DNA of 64,000 nt, from positions 248,001 through 312,000 of the forward strand of contig JAKCPI010009525.1 of assembly GCA_023213315.1 (NCBI GenBank). Direction: 5' to 3'. This DNA comes from Euborellia annulipes. Lineage: Eukaryota > Arthropoda > Insecta > Dermaptera > Anisolabididae. Position 1 is the stretch's first letter. Each line of letters starts with the position of its first letter. A model generated the notes under the pieces. It was not told where the DNA came from, made no database searches, and saw nothing but the letters and a program-made list of their open reading frames with translations. The translations under genes and the position numbers were made by a program. Positions 25,901-32,569 of the stretch are shown here, one piece after another.

Positions 25901-28900
25901 TAGGATCAAGGCAACCAAAATTGAATTTGACAGACCTATTAATGCAACTATTCGCAAACTGAGGGACACAGTCTCCTAGAAGATGGGGTGGAAGCTGTCC
26001 AAGAAGAGCACCGAATAAATTTTTTACATTTTTGTTTCAATTTGCTAGCATCTAATCGCAACTAATACACTATGTATAAAAAATAAAATAAGATATAATC
26101 CTAAGGACTAATATGAATATTTAGTATTGGAAGTTTTTTTTTATATAGCTGGTTAATTGATGTAGAAAAAGGAGAATAAAAAGAGAGAGCAGCTAATTAT
26201 ATTTTCTTTTATTATTCCCTCAGTGCTGACGTTTCGGTCCTGTTTAGGGACAACCCTAGTGCTCTGAGAATTGCCCTAAACAGGACCGAAACGTCAGCAC
26301 TGAGGGTCCTGTTTAGGGCCCTCCTCAGAGCACTAGGGTTGTCCCTAAACAGGACCGAAAAGTCAGCACTGAGGGTATAATAAAAGAGAATATAATTAAC
26401 TGCTCTTTCTTCTACATAGTATGAATATGTGCCTTCTATAAAGTAAGCAACCTGTTTGGTTTAAGATTCGAGATAGTACCCCTCTGAACTTATTTTCTTT
26501 TTGAAGTTTGTTACTACGAATATTTAAAGTTTAAAGTAGTAACAGGGGAAAAATAGATAAGAAAAATACTTCCCTATAGGGTATCTAAAGCAATTTTGCT
26601 TTAATAACAATACTGTAGAAGCAAGATAGATGGATCAGACAAATTCCTTCCAAAAAATCAAAAAAATATAGATAGGGAAATTAAAATTTTAAACGTTTTT
26701 AATAGGCTTATTATTTAAAATGTATTCATTTATAAGGGGATGGGAGAGTAATCGTCCGATCCTCCAAACCCTTCCCTCGGAAATATTAATTGTCTCTGGC
26801 TATAGTCCTGATTACAAAATAGTTCACTCCAAAAATATTTTTTTTGTGATACTTGAAGACTACGACTTCTATGATAGTACGGTAGAGTAGGTGTTCTTTT
26901 AAATAGATTTATTAACCAATTTTGATGAATTATTCCAAGTAGAAATTGGAAAGGGAGGGGGAGAATAAACGAAATTTTTTTTTTTTTTTTTTTTCTTTAT
27001 TTTTCTGAAAAACGAAAATTTAAGATCCTTATATAGTGAGAGATCGAAATATATTCAAGAACAAAATTTCATTAAATTTCATTATTTGTTTTATTTATAA
27101 ATACTCGGTGTTGTCTGTCTTATAGAAAAGTAGGGTCCGACCGAAACAAGATTTTCAGCCGAAACCGAAACCGAATATTCGGCCTCAACCTGTTTTGGCC
27201 GAAACCGTAACCGAAACAGAAACTTGTATTTCCTATAAAAATTGTTTTTCATTTTAGCTTTTTTTTTTTTTGAATTTTTTTTCCCTCCCATGAAAATCAC
27301 ATTACCTTTTTTTTAGGGAGACTAAATTTTTTTCTCCCTCAAGTGCAAATCATTTGACCTTTTTTTTTTTTTGCATGCGAGTCTCATCCCATTTTATCAG
27401 ACTCTGGTTTCGGCTACTTTTTGGCCGAAACCGAAACTACGGCCGAAACCATGATTTTTGGCCGAAACTGGCCGAAACCGAAACCGAATATTCGGTCAGT
27501 TCCTATAGAAAAGTATAGCAATAAATACGCAGCCCGCTTTAAAATTTTACTAACTCTCTTTTTATTTACTAAAGGTTGCCGACCTCTGATTTAGAATTGT
27601 ATCGAATTTTGTTATTTTGCGATAACGGTCGGCCCACTTATTTCAACTATCATAATACAACAATACAACAATAAGTTATTTTATCGTTTCTTTTCAATGC
27701 CACAACAAATTTTTATTTATTTGCTTCTCCTATGATCATATTTAATATTTTACAGTATAAAAGCTTATCCGTTAAGGCTATTTCCTCTCACTCTACACAT
27801 CGATTATAAAAAGAAATAATTAAAAAAATAACTTTCACCCGGAGGTGAATAATCTACAAAACCGTGAAATTAAATAAATAAATAAAAATCATATGATTCT
27901 AAATAGGAAGAGTCAAACGTGCTTGGCTAAGACAATAAATAGGTCACTTGGTTTATTATTTAGCGTTTGACCATTTAGATTTCGTGATTAGCAATAATCC
28001 TTTCACTTGTGTGGTTACATATTATCTAACACTGCATATTTCTTAAATGTTTTTAAAAAGACCTATTTTCCAAAAAATGAAAGAAATCTTATTAATAAAA
28101 AGAAATTAAATATTTCTATAATAAGTTTAATTAGTCTATAATTAAAAATTCTCCTAATAAAAATATATTTTACTATAGGGTTTTTTTAAGCCCGATAGAA
28201 CTTGAAATTGTAAAAATAACACAAAAAATTAAATTTTAATCAAAAACTTTTTTTAATTTATTTTAGTATTGGCCTACTCTGGCAAATCATCATGAATAGA
28301 CTCATGGTTGAACAAAGCTACCAAATTATCCAAATTTATTTTGAAAATCAGTCGTCAATTCGTACAATTTAGAGACGACTTCGTGATTTTTATGGCGCAC
28401 ATAATCTTCCATCTGAGCAAGCCATCCGTCGAACTGTGGATAGATTTCGTACCACATACTAGAGAGTATGTATGCAATAACACCAACACGTCGAAGGAAT
28501 GTGCGTACTGAGAATATCGCCCTGTGAACGAAAGTATGGAAGAAGATCCAAATGTATCGATTCGCCGTATGTCACAGGGCGGTGTAGAAAATTTTGAGCA
28601 AATATCTTGGACTACACCCCTATATGAACCAACTGGTGCAGGAATTAAAGCCACGAGACCATGATATGCGTCGTTCTTTCGCCTATTGGGCTATTGAGCA
28701 GTTGGCAACTGGCCCGTCCTTTTATTGCCAAATTGTGTTCAGCGATGAGGCTCATTTTTGACACCTCTCGATTATTTCTTGTGGGGCTACGTGAAGTCAC
28801 TGGTTTATGCTGATAATCAGCAACAATTGACGCCTTGGAGGCCAACATTGTTCGTGCTATTCGTGACATACGGCCAGCAGTGCTCGAAAAAATGGCTCAG

Positions 28901-30617
28901 AAATTTTTTGTGTTGTTTTTTACAATTTAAAGTTCTATCGGGCTTTAAAAAACACACTATATTTCTCAAGCGTTTTTGATAACAATATTAGCCCTGTAGT
29001 AGACATATGTACCTTTTTCTATATTCTTGTTTGTACTTTACTTTATTCTTGTAGCATCTTATTAGTTTGTATATTTAATAAACTAGAGAGTTTAATTAAA
29101 TGCAAGGTCATACGTGATAAATTAATCGTCTTTTAAATTTCGAAATTTATTTATTTTATAAAAATTATATTTTCATTTTTTAAATAATTTAAAATAATAA
29201 TAACCAGATCAGCGTTTTCCAAACTGTGAGGCGGGCCTCCCTAGGAAGGCCCGGACTAGTCTAAGGGGAGGCGCGAATATTACCCAGAGCGAGCAATTTT
29301 ACAAATGATTGCTAGTTTTATAAATAAAATAATAAATAAGTAAAAGTAAAAAAAAAATTATACAATTTTTTATTTATATTTTTTAGCATTAAAGATTTGT
29401 GTTTTTGTATAAAATGGGGGGGGGGGGAAGGCGTCATACGATTGAATATTTTGAAGGGAGGCTTGGTAACATAAAGTTTGGAAACCACTGAACTAGATTT
29501 GTGTAATGTTTTTTTTTTTTTACAATTATTGAGAGAACCGATTAGTGGATAAAAATTCAATTGTAAGAAATTTACGAAAAGTAAGCAAAATAAGCCCTTA
29601 CTGCCTTCCGTAAGAACAGAGCAAAATATAATAAATAAGGTACGGAATAATAAAAAAAAATGTCTTGAATATATGGTGATAAATGACTAATATTAATCAG
29701 TTTCATCTCATTAGTCGATTAATCCTTATTTCGCTAATTGGCTTAAATTTTGATCTGTATATCATTAACAAGAGAAATAATGAATGGTGGACTGACATAG
29801 GGAGTTTTGGAATGACAGAAAAATATACTAAATGGAAAGAATGCCGTAATTAGAATATTTTGAAAAGTAGGGGGGAGAGGTTATAAAAATCAATTTATCC
29901 AATATGTATAATAAGTACATCAAGGCCGAAAAAAAAAAAAAAAAAAACATTGTTTAAAATAAATTATGAAGAATACAAAATAAAATTTTGTGATAATTTC
30001 TAATGTAATTTAAAATTTTATTTAACATTCTATTTCCCTCCCTATTAAGCCCCCTTACTACTCAAAAAGCTTTAAAGTTTATAAAGGAGCAAAAAAAAAA
30101 AAATAAAATCTATATAAACTTCTTTTTATATAAATCATTACTTACCCCCTCGGAGGTTTTCTACCATTTGATCCTTAGCATTTAAATTCTCTTGAGATTC
30201 ACTTATATTTACACTTCCAAAAACATCCCACATATCATCCGCTTGATTAATCGGAGTCGAAGTGGTTGGGGTTGGTGTTGATGATGCTGACGGTGGCGTA
30301 GGTTCCCGTGATAAAATTACAGGCGGCTCTTTATTTATTCGAGCTATATGACTTTTTGGTTTTTCCGTTGTAGTAGTACTAGTTGTTGTTGATGGTGTTG
30401 TCATTGTTGATGATGATAAAGTTGTCAAATTAATTGATGAAGTAGTAGTTGGCGTTGTTGTAGTCATATTTGAATTTATAGTCGTTGTTATCACATTTTT
30501 TATTTCTGAGGGGGATATTGTTTTAGAGTCATTTGTTATCACTTGGGAGGAATTTACCTGGGCCCATGCCGCACTTAGGGCCGTACTTAGTAAGAGAATA
30601 CATAAGGCCCCGCGCAT
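5384..30617 (-). CDS. NRF-6-like membrane acyltransferase (C-terminus not in window)
   Basis: Predicted nose-resistant-to-fluoxetine family protein: a secreted N-terminal NRF domain joined to a multi-pass acyltransferase-3 domain. In C. elegans, NRF-6 acts in lipid/yolk transport and drug uptake; the arthropod substrate is unknown. Eleven exons splice in phase to 771 codons: signal peptide about 1-19, Thr/Ser-rich 20-145, Cys-bearing NRF domain about 175-345 (CRNHTAIF, DECM, QYCLAR, VCLPASCS, MCQIP), first membrane segment about 344-365, then acyltransferase motifs HVLRFVSM (about 404) with GHHF, VDTFFFISGFL (about 453), NWWTNLLYINNY, SWHLACD and VPLSRLSYSVFLIH. The closing transmembrane/EAPF-type segment is missing, so at least one more exon lies beyond or was unrecognised. 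Introns range from 65 bp to 9.9 kb and are filled with repeats. No stop or frameshift in the joined exons. Confidence 0.9.
5530..6000. other. intron 10, no recognised element
   Basis: AT-rich with poly-A/T runs (5640-5652, 5829-5838). No repeat family or coding signal was recognised apart from the GC donor at the 6000 end. Confidence 0.6.
6001..6338 (-). CDS. NRF-like gene, exon 10 (GC donor)
   Basis: Acceptor in a T-rich tract ending AG. Encodes NDLNADETFRVTYIPSHTRA then IPYIIGAVAAWF and FGWGATILCMCGPLFALVPF, with WxxxxxxxCAGLCWVIF near the end. Y-P-HTRxxPYxIG is family-typical. The exon must end in GCTG followed by GCAAGT to stay in frame with exon 11, a non-canonical GC-AG intron. The nearby GTTATT would put exon 11 out of frame. 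Confidence 0.87.
6569..6610 (-). ncRNA. hammerhead-ribozyme-like motif
   Basis: Minus strand: stem I GCAA, core CTGAAGA, helix II with GGC...GCC ends, GAAAC, GTT, then TTGC. GCAA pairs with TTGC across the cleavage position, as in a type I hammerhead. Helix III would be minimal. Activity is unknown. Confidence 0.5.
6806..7262. repeat. hAT-MITE end plus fragment of the hairpin-ended repeat
   Basis: 6806 begins CAGGGGCGTAGGGAG, a hAT-style end, and 6895-6945 shares GCGAACTCATTTTTAAATAT with 17970-18005. From 7066 to 7262 the sequence is a diverged copy of the repeat at 43418-44079 (shared CCCCCATGGGACGAGACACG and ACTAGTACTTTACTGATG). No right hAT terminus was found. Confidence 0.55.
7481..7674 (-). 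CDS. NRF-like gene, exon 9
   Basis: Acceptor TTTTTTTCAG, donor AA|GTAAGG (phase 2). Encodes CMFQSWHLACDLHFFLISPL then VIVALYHRPRLGFIIAGLL. SWHLACD matches the CxxxxWYLAxDxQ motif, here with Leu-His where the family usually has Met-Gln. Two membrane helices follow. Confidence 0.88.
7675..8206. other. intron 8, left part, AT-rich
   Basis: Long T- and A-runs, no recognisable repeat family or conserved coding. Confidence 0.5.
8207..8468 (-). mobile_element. SINE family A, full length with 12-bp duplication
   Basis: Complete minus-strand copy: tRNA-like head with B box GGTTCGGACCC, family hairpin, GCCTAAGTTGCCGAAAAGACT core, TG-rich 3' part and poly-A. TAATTTTAATTT is duplicated at 8195-8206 and 8469-8480, showing LINE-type target-primed insertion. 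Confidence 0.9.
8711..8879 (-). CDS. NRF-like gene, exon 8
   Basis: Acceptor TTGTTTAG, donor TTG|GTAAGA (phase 0). Encodes LTPVYMIIVGFHATILDLLG then SGPLW and CSTNWWTNLLYINNYVN. The RLTPxY...C..NWWTNLLYINN pattern is diagnostic for NRF-6-like proteins. Confidence 0.9.
8880..9709. other. intron 7, little recognisable content
   Basis: AT-rich. CAGTGGCGCCTCACT at 9256 and TTGTGCTACTG near 9520 could be eroded hAT ends, but the flanks show no duplication. Nothing else was recognised. Confidence 0.4.
9710..9870 (-). CDS. NRF-like gene, exon 7 (VDTFFFISG motif)
   Basis: Acceptor TTTCTTAG, donor AG|GTAAGC (phase 2). Encodes GGRNPLIAFIMSAPVFMVDT then FFFISGFLTGR. SVDTFFxxSGFL is the most recognisable motif of the NRF-6 family acyltransferase domain. 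The basic stretch KRFQFWKSLLHRLVR follows on the cytosolic side. Confidence 0.9.
10079..10290 (+). mobile_element. SINE family C (possibly 5S-rRNA-headed)
   Basis: After a G-run come TCGTTGCAGTTAAGCGAT and GGGATTGGTGACCCC, which line up with the internal promoter of 5S rRNA (box A GCTAAGCAGG, box C GGATGGGAGACC). The 3' part CTAAATGGCCTCAGTGGCC then GAAAAGGGT matches the core shared by families A and B. Copies at 33835-33990 and 39655-39871. Confidence 0.5.
10380..10475. repeat. single arm of the 4862-5108 foldback family
   Basis: Shares CCGTTTCGCGGCTTACCTAC and the AT-rich outer arm (AATATCTTAAATATTATATA) with 4862-5108. The opposite arm is absent. Confidence 0.7.
10556..11097 (-). repeat. 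GC-richer block ending in a tRNA-like SINE head (family D)
   Basis: On the minus strand 11097-11020 reads GCTGGTGTAGTGAGCTAGGG (A box) to TGTTCAAATCC (B box), a tRNA-like SINE head. The remainder, 10556-10980, is unusually GC-rich for the window and non-coding (stops in all frames); it could be the SINE body or an older insertion. No second copy is in the window. Confidence 0.4.
11176..11363 (-). CDS. NRF-like gene, exon 6 (catalytic His region)
   Basis: Acceptor TTTTAG, donor GAG|GTATTT (phase 0). Encodes FGKFLHCFSARKNFVLLNRV then HVLRFVSMIFILMGHHF. The N-xxx-(S)LHxLRFxSMxxxxxGHxx pattern carries the invariant His/Arg of acyltransferase-3 proteins. The segment is hydrophobic and forms the second membrane helix. 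Confidence 0.88.
12385..12707. repeat. palindromic element with hammerhead-like core
   Basis: Arms share AACGGTATCTCGTAGTTTCT and TTGTTCTTGACAGATG. The centre (12501-12561, minus strand) has CTGAAGA, a GGC...GCC-type helix and TTAAAC between CTGTTTCCA and TGGAAACAG. This is an extended stem I around a hammerhead-like core whose GAAA has decayed to TAAA. Confidence 0.7.
13194..13468 (+). mobile_element. SINE family A, best-preserved full-length copy
   Basis: Head GGGGCGTGGTGTAGAGG (A box) and GGTTCGGACCC (B box). A perfect hairpin follows (AAGCCATCTGG/CCAGATGGCTT), then ACGGTTATCGTAAATGTCTT, GGCCTGAGCTGCCGAAAAG, (GTGTGA)n and a 26-bp poly-A. ATTCGTTAAATAG is duplicated at 13181-13193 and 13469-13481. 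Use this copy as the family reference. Confidence 0.95.
13602..13687 (-). CDS. NRF-like gene, exon 5 (first membrane segment)
   Basis: An 86-nt exon with acceptor TTTTTTAG and donor CAAG|GTAAAA. Encodes GIFAAFLAIVGVATLVDFLN then VEMQRKIQ, one transmembrane helix of the acyltransferase-3 region with its cytosolic exit. Phases 2 in and 1 out both match the neighbours. Confidence 0.85.
14472..15518. mobile_element. hAT-type element with several nested insertions
   Basis: Ends TAGCGGCGTAACCAG and CTGGTTACGCCACTG, with CTCCACAT duplicated at 14464-14471 and 15519-15526. It is the same family as 4267-4437 but swollen to 1.05 kb. Nested pieces are a partial minus-strand SINE A (about 14990-15052), a GC-rich GAGCCCTGCACGGGTACG hAT end (15057-15210) and the right half of the 19086-19353 family (15240-15412). 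Confidence 0.75.
15836..16050 (-). CDS. NRF-like gene, exon 4 (NRF domain end)
   Basis: Acceptor TTTTTTAG, donor GG|GTGAGT (phase 2). Encodes EPHNDRRVPRDVVQWAVCLP then ASCSPQDLQMAFEE and KLQWDDFLIG. The VCLPxSCSxxDL motif is the conserved disulfide motif near the end of NRF domains. DDFLIG begins the first transmembrane segment, continued in exon 5. Confidence 0.88.
16500..16764. mobile_element. hAT-type MITE
   Basis: Ends CATAGGCGTAGCCAGAGG and TTCTGGCTACGCCTATG. TGTGGACT is duplicated at 16492-16499 and 16765-16772. Non-coding interior. Confidence 0.9.
16827..16996. mobile_element. hAT-type MITE (170 bp)
   Basis: Ends CAGTGGTTCCCAACC and GGTTGGGAACCGCTG. TTCTAGAG is duplicated on both sides (16819-16826, 16997-17004). 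CAGTGGTTCCCAACCTTT is a very common hAT terminus in animals. Confidence 0.92.
17715..17948. mobile_element. mariner-type MITE (TACAGTGAG ends)
   Basis: Inverted ends TACAGTGAGCGCCACAATTA and its complement at the right, with TTAAGTCCCCA-TGATA continuing the arm. A palindromic middle (AAACGTAAAA...TTTTACGTTT) is also present. Related to 3471-3684. Confidence 0.8.
18499..18607 (-). mobile_element. SINE family A, 5'-truncated, with 13-bp duplication
   Basis: Only the 3' part is present (core, GGGGTCCAGGCATT region). AGCCGAGTGACTT is duplicated at 18486-18498 and 18608-18620. Truncation at the head side with an intact duplication is the usual result of target-primed reverse transcription. Confidence 0.88.
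18770..19030. repeat. degenerate short repeat (ACTAGTTTGNCCTAA)
   Basis: At least five loosely spaced copies of ACTAGTTTG(T/G/C)CCT(A) or ACTAGTAGGCCCTA interleaved with TTTATCC. Spacing is irregular. Origin unknown. Confidence 0.5.
19055..19460 (-). mobile_element. SINE family A copy split by a hAT MITE
   Basis: Minus-strand family A head and hairpin region: the left part (ACCATTTGGTTTAAAT) ends at 19085, the right part resumes at 19354 with GACTGCCTGAGATCCGAACC-like B-box sequence and CTCTAGGCCACGAGG. The inserted element is 19086-19353. Confidence 0.65.
19086..19353. mobile_element. hAT-type MITE
   Basis: Ends CAGGGGCGTATATAAGG and TTCTATATACGCCCCTG. AAATAAAT is duplicated at 19078-19085 and 19354-19361. 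The right half recurs at 15240-15412 and the ends at 35527-35992. C- and G-homopolymers flank the interior. Confidence 0.9.
20086..20294 (-). CDS. NRF-like gene, exon 3 (NRF domain)
   Basis: Follows a 65-bp intron with a TCTCTCAG acceptor. Encodes FDASTKLPNGVLAGATSQMG then NFDECM and QYCLARLEIV, the classic WAVQMxDAxxKLPxGxLxG...DxCLxI/V...GxYC signature. The donor used here is AAA|GTAGGT (phase 0), because exon 4 only reads in frame from phase 0. The alternative GTAATA four bases downstream would shift the frame. Confidence 0.86.
20360..20494 (-). CDS. NRF-like gene, exon 2 (start of NRF domain)
   Basis: Acceptor TTTTAG at 20496-20495, donor A|GTGGGT at 20359. Encodes GALLSLLANNFLPSLNS then LCRNHTAIFRQELSQFTLWAVQ. 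The CxxH...FxxxLxxFxxWAVQ pattern is the typical opening of an NRF domain. Phase 1 in and phase 1 out; the split codon makes the Met of WAVQM. Confidence 0.88.
20645..21016. mobile_element. MITE rich in GTTAA motifs
   Basis: Ends TCAGGTCTATCCTATAAAAA and TTAGAGAATAGATCTGA are imperfect inverted repeats. The interior has many TTAAC/GTTAA words and the conserved AAAGACGCCATTTTTATGCA. A longer relative is at 37120-37679. No clear target duplication. Confidence 0.6.
21184..21285. repeat. hairpin repeat
   Basis: AGGTAGATGTAGGTAGCCAG pairs with CTGGCTGCTTACATCTACCT, and the inner arm TAACAAAACTTTATT pairs with AATAAAGTTTTGTATT around TTGCTGGCAAG. It may form a roughly 45-bp stem. Confidence 0.75.
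21540..22640. other. intron 1 segment with poly-T tracts and an unidentified GC-richer block
   Basis: Contains T-runs (21821-21841) and, at 22380-22620, a locally GC-rich stretch with the hairpin GAGTCGCGGGAGCGACTC. A weak hammerhead-like motif lies at 22185-22228 (minus strand). The GC block has an open minus-strand frame but no recognisable domain. Confidence 0.4.
22185..22228 (-). ncRNA. weak hammerhead-ribozyme-like motif
   Basis: Minus strand CTGAGGA, helix II GGTTTC-TATC-GAAGCT, GAAAC, GTT. The core and helix II are good, but the predicted stem I (AGTC against ATTC) does not pair, so it is probably a decayed copy. Confidence 0.35.
23251..24042. repeat. 99-bp tandem repeat, 8 copies
   Basis: Units begin CTACCAACATAACAAAAATA and recur at 23251, 23350, 23449, 23548, 23647, 23746, 23845 and 23944, exactly 99 bp apart. 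Each holds AAATTTTATAAAATTTGGTG and ACGATAAACA/TTTCGAATGGATACC. Variants such as GAAGTATTTACAATCT are shared by adjacent units (4th-5th), pointing to recent local duplication. All frames have stops. Confidence 0.92.
24151..24429. repeat. 279-bp palindrome
   Basis: Arms of about 115 bp (24151-24264, 24315-24429) share CTCAGCCAAAAACATCGGAG, ATTTTTGCCTAGCGTCGAGG and GCGCCTCGCTTTTCTG, with only small indels. A 50-bp loop. No target duplication was clear. Confidence 0.85.
24949..25187 (+). mobile_element. SINE family A, full length
   Basis: Head GCCTTGGTGTAAGTGCTAGC, a B-box position altered to GGTTCGTGTCCC, the hairpin AAGCCATTTAG..., the core TGTGTTGCCGAAAAGACAG, TG run and poly-A. ATGGACTG is duplicated at 24941-24948 and 25188-25195. 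Confidence 0.88.
25200..26155. other. intron 1 segment without recognised elements
   Basis: AT-rich. 25675-25740 (GAACGGATTTCGACGAAACT) resembles the 5' part of Helentron-like repeats but is too short to assign. The open plus-strand stretch at 25621-25836 shows no domain. Confidence 0.4.
26160..26417. repeat. palindromic element with hammerhead-like core
   Basis: Outer arms TGTAGAAAAAGGAG...AGCAGCTAATTATATT and their complement near 26385-26417. The inside has repeated GACGTTTCGGTCCTGTTTAG blocks in both orientations. 26259-26300 reads GTGCT-CTGAGAA-helix II-GAAAC-GTC-AGCAC on the plus strand. Confidence 0.75.
26259..26300 (+). ncRNA. hammerhead-ribozyme-like motif
   Basis: Five-base stem I (GTGCT with AGCAC) encloses CTGAGAA (consensus CTGANGA, one base altered), a helix II region, GAAAC and the cleavage triplet GTC. 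A neighbouring inverted partial copy has the intact CTGAGGA. Confidence 0.5.
27131..27505. mobile_element. hAT-type MITE rich in CCGAAAC
   Basis: Ends TAGGGTCCGACCG and CGGTCAGTTCCTA. TAGAAAAG is duplicated at 27123-27130 and 27506-27513. The interior has many GGCCGAAACCG subterminal repeats, typical of hAT binding-site clusters. Confidence 0.9.
28174..28961 (+). mobile_element. Tc1/mariner element relic
   Basis: Inverted ends around TTTTTTAAGCCCGATAGAAC (left) and GTTCTATCGGGCTTTAAAAA (right), bordered by TATA. About 0.79 kb, shorter than a full mariner, because the transposase is internally deleted. Confidence 0.85.
28292..28911 (+). pseudogene. mariner-family transposase pseudogene, internally deleted
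   Basis: Starts MNRLMVEQSYQIIQIYFENQ and continues RRLRDFYGAHNLPSEQAIRR, a mariner-type N-terminal helix-turn-helix. NESMEEDPNVSIRRMSQ, AYWAIEQLA and VFSDEAHF (first catalytic Asp region) can be traced in shifting frames. FSDEAHF is then joined directly to TPLDYFLWGYVKSLVYADNQ, which in intact proteins lies over 100 residues downstream, so the catalytic middle is gone. At least one in-frame TAG plus frameshifts. Inactive. Confidence 0.85.
29210..29490. mobile_element. hAT-type MITE
   Basis: Ends CAGCGTTTTCCAAACT and AGTTTGGAAACCACTG. Flanks AACCAGAT and AACTAGAT are an 8-bp duplication with one change. A fragment of the same family forms the left edge of the window. Confidence 0.82.
29500..30137. 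other. intron 1, end nearest exon 1
   Basis: AT-rich with poly-A at 29931-29948. No repeat family recognised. Confidence 0.5.
30146..30617 (-). CDS. NRF-like gene, exon 1 (signal peptide and Thr-rich linker)
   Basis: Starts at the ATG at 30617-30615 with context GGAACAATGC. The hydrophobic leader MRGALCILLLSTALSAAWAQ fits a signal peptide cleaved after AWA. The next ~90 residues are Thr/Ser rich with many NxT/S sequons, a probable O-glycosylated spacer. A PPxxSxxPTP segment and a DDMWDVFGS motif lead to the donor G|GTAAGT at 30145 (phase 1). The Thr-rich block is coded by ACA/ACT/ACC repeats, so its length is likely variable. Confidence 0.88.
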
Positions 30618-30720
30618 TGTTCCTTATCTGCTTGCGGAAGAGAAATGCCTTCTCTCTCTGCTGTCACTGCAGACTGAGGAGCTAAAGTAAAAGATTCCCC
30701 CACTCCATGTCAGAGTTACA
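30618..30720 (-). promoter_or_regulatory. 5' UTR and candidate core promoter of the NRF-like gene
   Basis: About 60 nt upstream of the ATG the minus strand reads CTCAGTCTG, matching the arthropod initiator TCAGTY (about 30672-30677). The interval is notably less AT-rich than its surroundings and has CT-rich runs. No TATA box at -30 is obvious. The transcription start is inferred only. Confidence 0.35.
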
Positions 30721-30959
30721 CTTGCTAAATTTCTTCGTAAATCGACAATCTTCAAATGAATTTCCACTTATTAATACTTTTTCCCTATTTGTATTAAAAT
30801 CAATATTGGTTAGATTTCATCAAAGATTCATTATCATAATCATTAAGAACATTTTTTTATTTGAAGGGAAAATCTTAAATAAAGATATAAAACTTAGGAA
30901 AAAAAAAAACATTTCTCAGTTAGTTACCTCTAGTGTATCGTGCTCTATGGCATACCTGA

Positions 30960-31230
30960 GGGGGATACATAAGAGCGGATCCAGGGGAGTTTCTCGGGGG
31001 AGGGGGAGGGTAATCAGGTGTGACTGGTCGCACAGCACTTATTTTCGGTAATTTAAAGGTGCATTCTGTACTTGTTTACCAGAATATATATAGACCTACA
31101 AATCAAATTTTTAAGTATTAATTTTTAAAATTTTATATTAAAAATAAATAATAAAAAAATATTTTTTCAAATCTCGGAGGGGGCGGGTAATTACCACCAT
31201 TATCCTCCCCTTATACATCAATACCTGAAA
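30960..31230. repeat. eroded hAT MITE containing the CTGGTGTGACTGG module
   Basis: AAGAGCGGATCCAGGGGAG at 30970 and CCTCCCCTTATACATC near 31210 match the ends of 48103-48315 and 63222-63481. The interior has CAGGTGTGACTGGTCGCACA. No intact target duplication. Confidence 0.6.
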
Positions 31231-31741
31231 ATCGATTTTGGTAGTCAAAAGACTTGAGTGTTTATTTGGAAGTAACTTGGATAGAATTGGGGGGGGCTGA
31301 TTCTCCTGTTCTCAAGAACCAGGCAATTTTCTTATTTTTATCAAAGTTTCACTGGGTTGCAAGTGAAAGAAATATTTTAATTTCTTACTAGTGTTCCGAC
31401 TAAAAGATTTTTACTGTAGATATAAAAGAAAACTCTTTTAAAATTGCAGCAAACAATACTGATCCACAGAGGTTATTAAAGGCGGTTTTATTAATAAAAT
31501 TCCAAGAGTAAATTTCAATTTTGTTATCTATTTTTTTATTTTTATTCATTTTTACCTCCTCGAATTTCCTTTAATTTCAGTATCACCCTTATATTATATT
31601 TATTTATTTATATCAGTTCTTATGAGCTGAAACGAGCATAAATAAAAATTGATGTTTTATGGCTGTGGAGATTTACTCAGGATTCGCAGGGACTTTGCAG
31701 CCAGGAGATTAAATAAAAAATCTTTTATTTAATTTTTATTT

Positions 31742-31780
31742 GCCGACGTTTCAGTCGCCAATCACGACCTTCTTCAGGGC
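31742..31780 (-). ncRNA. hammerhead-ribozyme-like motif (intact core)
   Basis: Minus strand: GCC, CTGAAGA, helix II AGGTCG-TGATTGG-CGACT, GAAAC, GTC, GGC. Stem I GCC:GGC pairs, and the core matches CTGANGA...GAAA exactly. Best single candidate in this palindrome. Confidence 0.55.
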
Positions 31781-31812
31781 CTATGATCATAACATTTAAT
31801 AAATTTTAATAG

Positions 31813-31851
31813 GCCCTGATGAAGGTCGTGATTGGCGACCAAAACGTTGGC
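31813..31851 (+). ncRNA. hammerhead-ribozyme-like motif (variant core)
   Basis: Plus strand: GCC, CTGATGA, helix II GGTCG...CGACC, then AAAAC where GAAAC is expected, GTT, GGC. Helix II is perfect, but loss of the core G suggests it is inactive. Confidence 0.45.
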
Positions 31852-32533
31852 AAATGAAAAATTAAATAAAAGATTTTTTTATTTAATCTCCTGACTGCAA
31901 AATCCCTGCGAATCCTGGGCATAAATAAAAATTATAATACAATATTTATGCTCGTTTCAGCTCATAAGAAATGATTATGTCAATTTATAATTAAAGCCGA
32001 AACGTTTTTTTGGATTGAGATTTTCATTTGATAGAGGCACTCCTGTTTGGCTGACGTCCTTCCTTTCTTCCTAAGTATTAACCTAATAATAATAAAATAT
32101 TAATAATATGCCAAATTATTTTAGGGACGGATGCAATTCATTATAGCCTACATGTTGTAGGTTCCCTTAGACTTCTTTGCTAAAAAATCAAAAAAGGAAA
32201 TAAGTTTATCAATTTCAAATATCTAAACTTAGTACATTTATACCGAAAGAAGTTACGGACATAAAAATAATAATTAAAATAAGAAATTGATTGGTTTTAT
32301 AACAATAACTAATAGAGTTTAATCATTTTAACCCAGAATTCAGTATGTCTTAAGAAATTATATCATAAAATTGTTTCGTAATGTAGCCTATATAAAAAAT
32401 GAATACTCTTAATAAAATACGTAATAAGTTATTTAATAGTCCTAAGGGAAATTAGAGATTATTTATTTATTTATTTATTTTTGTTAAAATGATAAAAGAT
32501 ACAAAAGGTGAAAGAAGCGCTGCGCTGGCTCTC

Positions 32534-32536
<3 letters not shown>

Positions 32537-32566
<30 letters not shown>
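32537..32566. repeat. (CT)n microsatellite
   Basis: About fourteen CT dinucleotides in a row. Confidence 0.9.

Positions 32567-32569
<3 letters not shown>

Larger units (their letters stand above)
31617..31970. repeat. nested palindrome with two hammerhead-like cores
   Basis: Outer arms TTATGAGCTGAAACGAGCAT and its complement (31941-31967); inner arms carry GGATTCGCAGGGA and AGATTAAATAAAAAATC. Two opposed motif copies flank the centre (31742-31780 minus, 31813-31851 plus). Confidence 0.85.
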
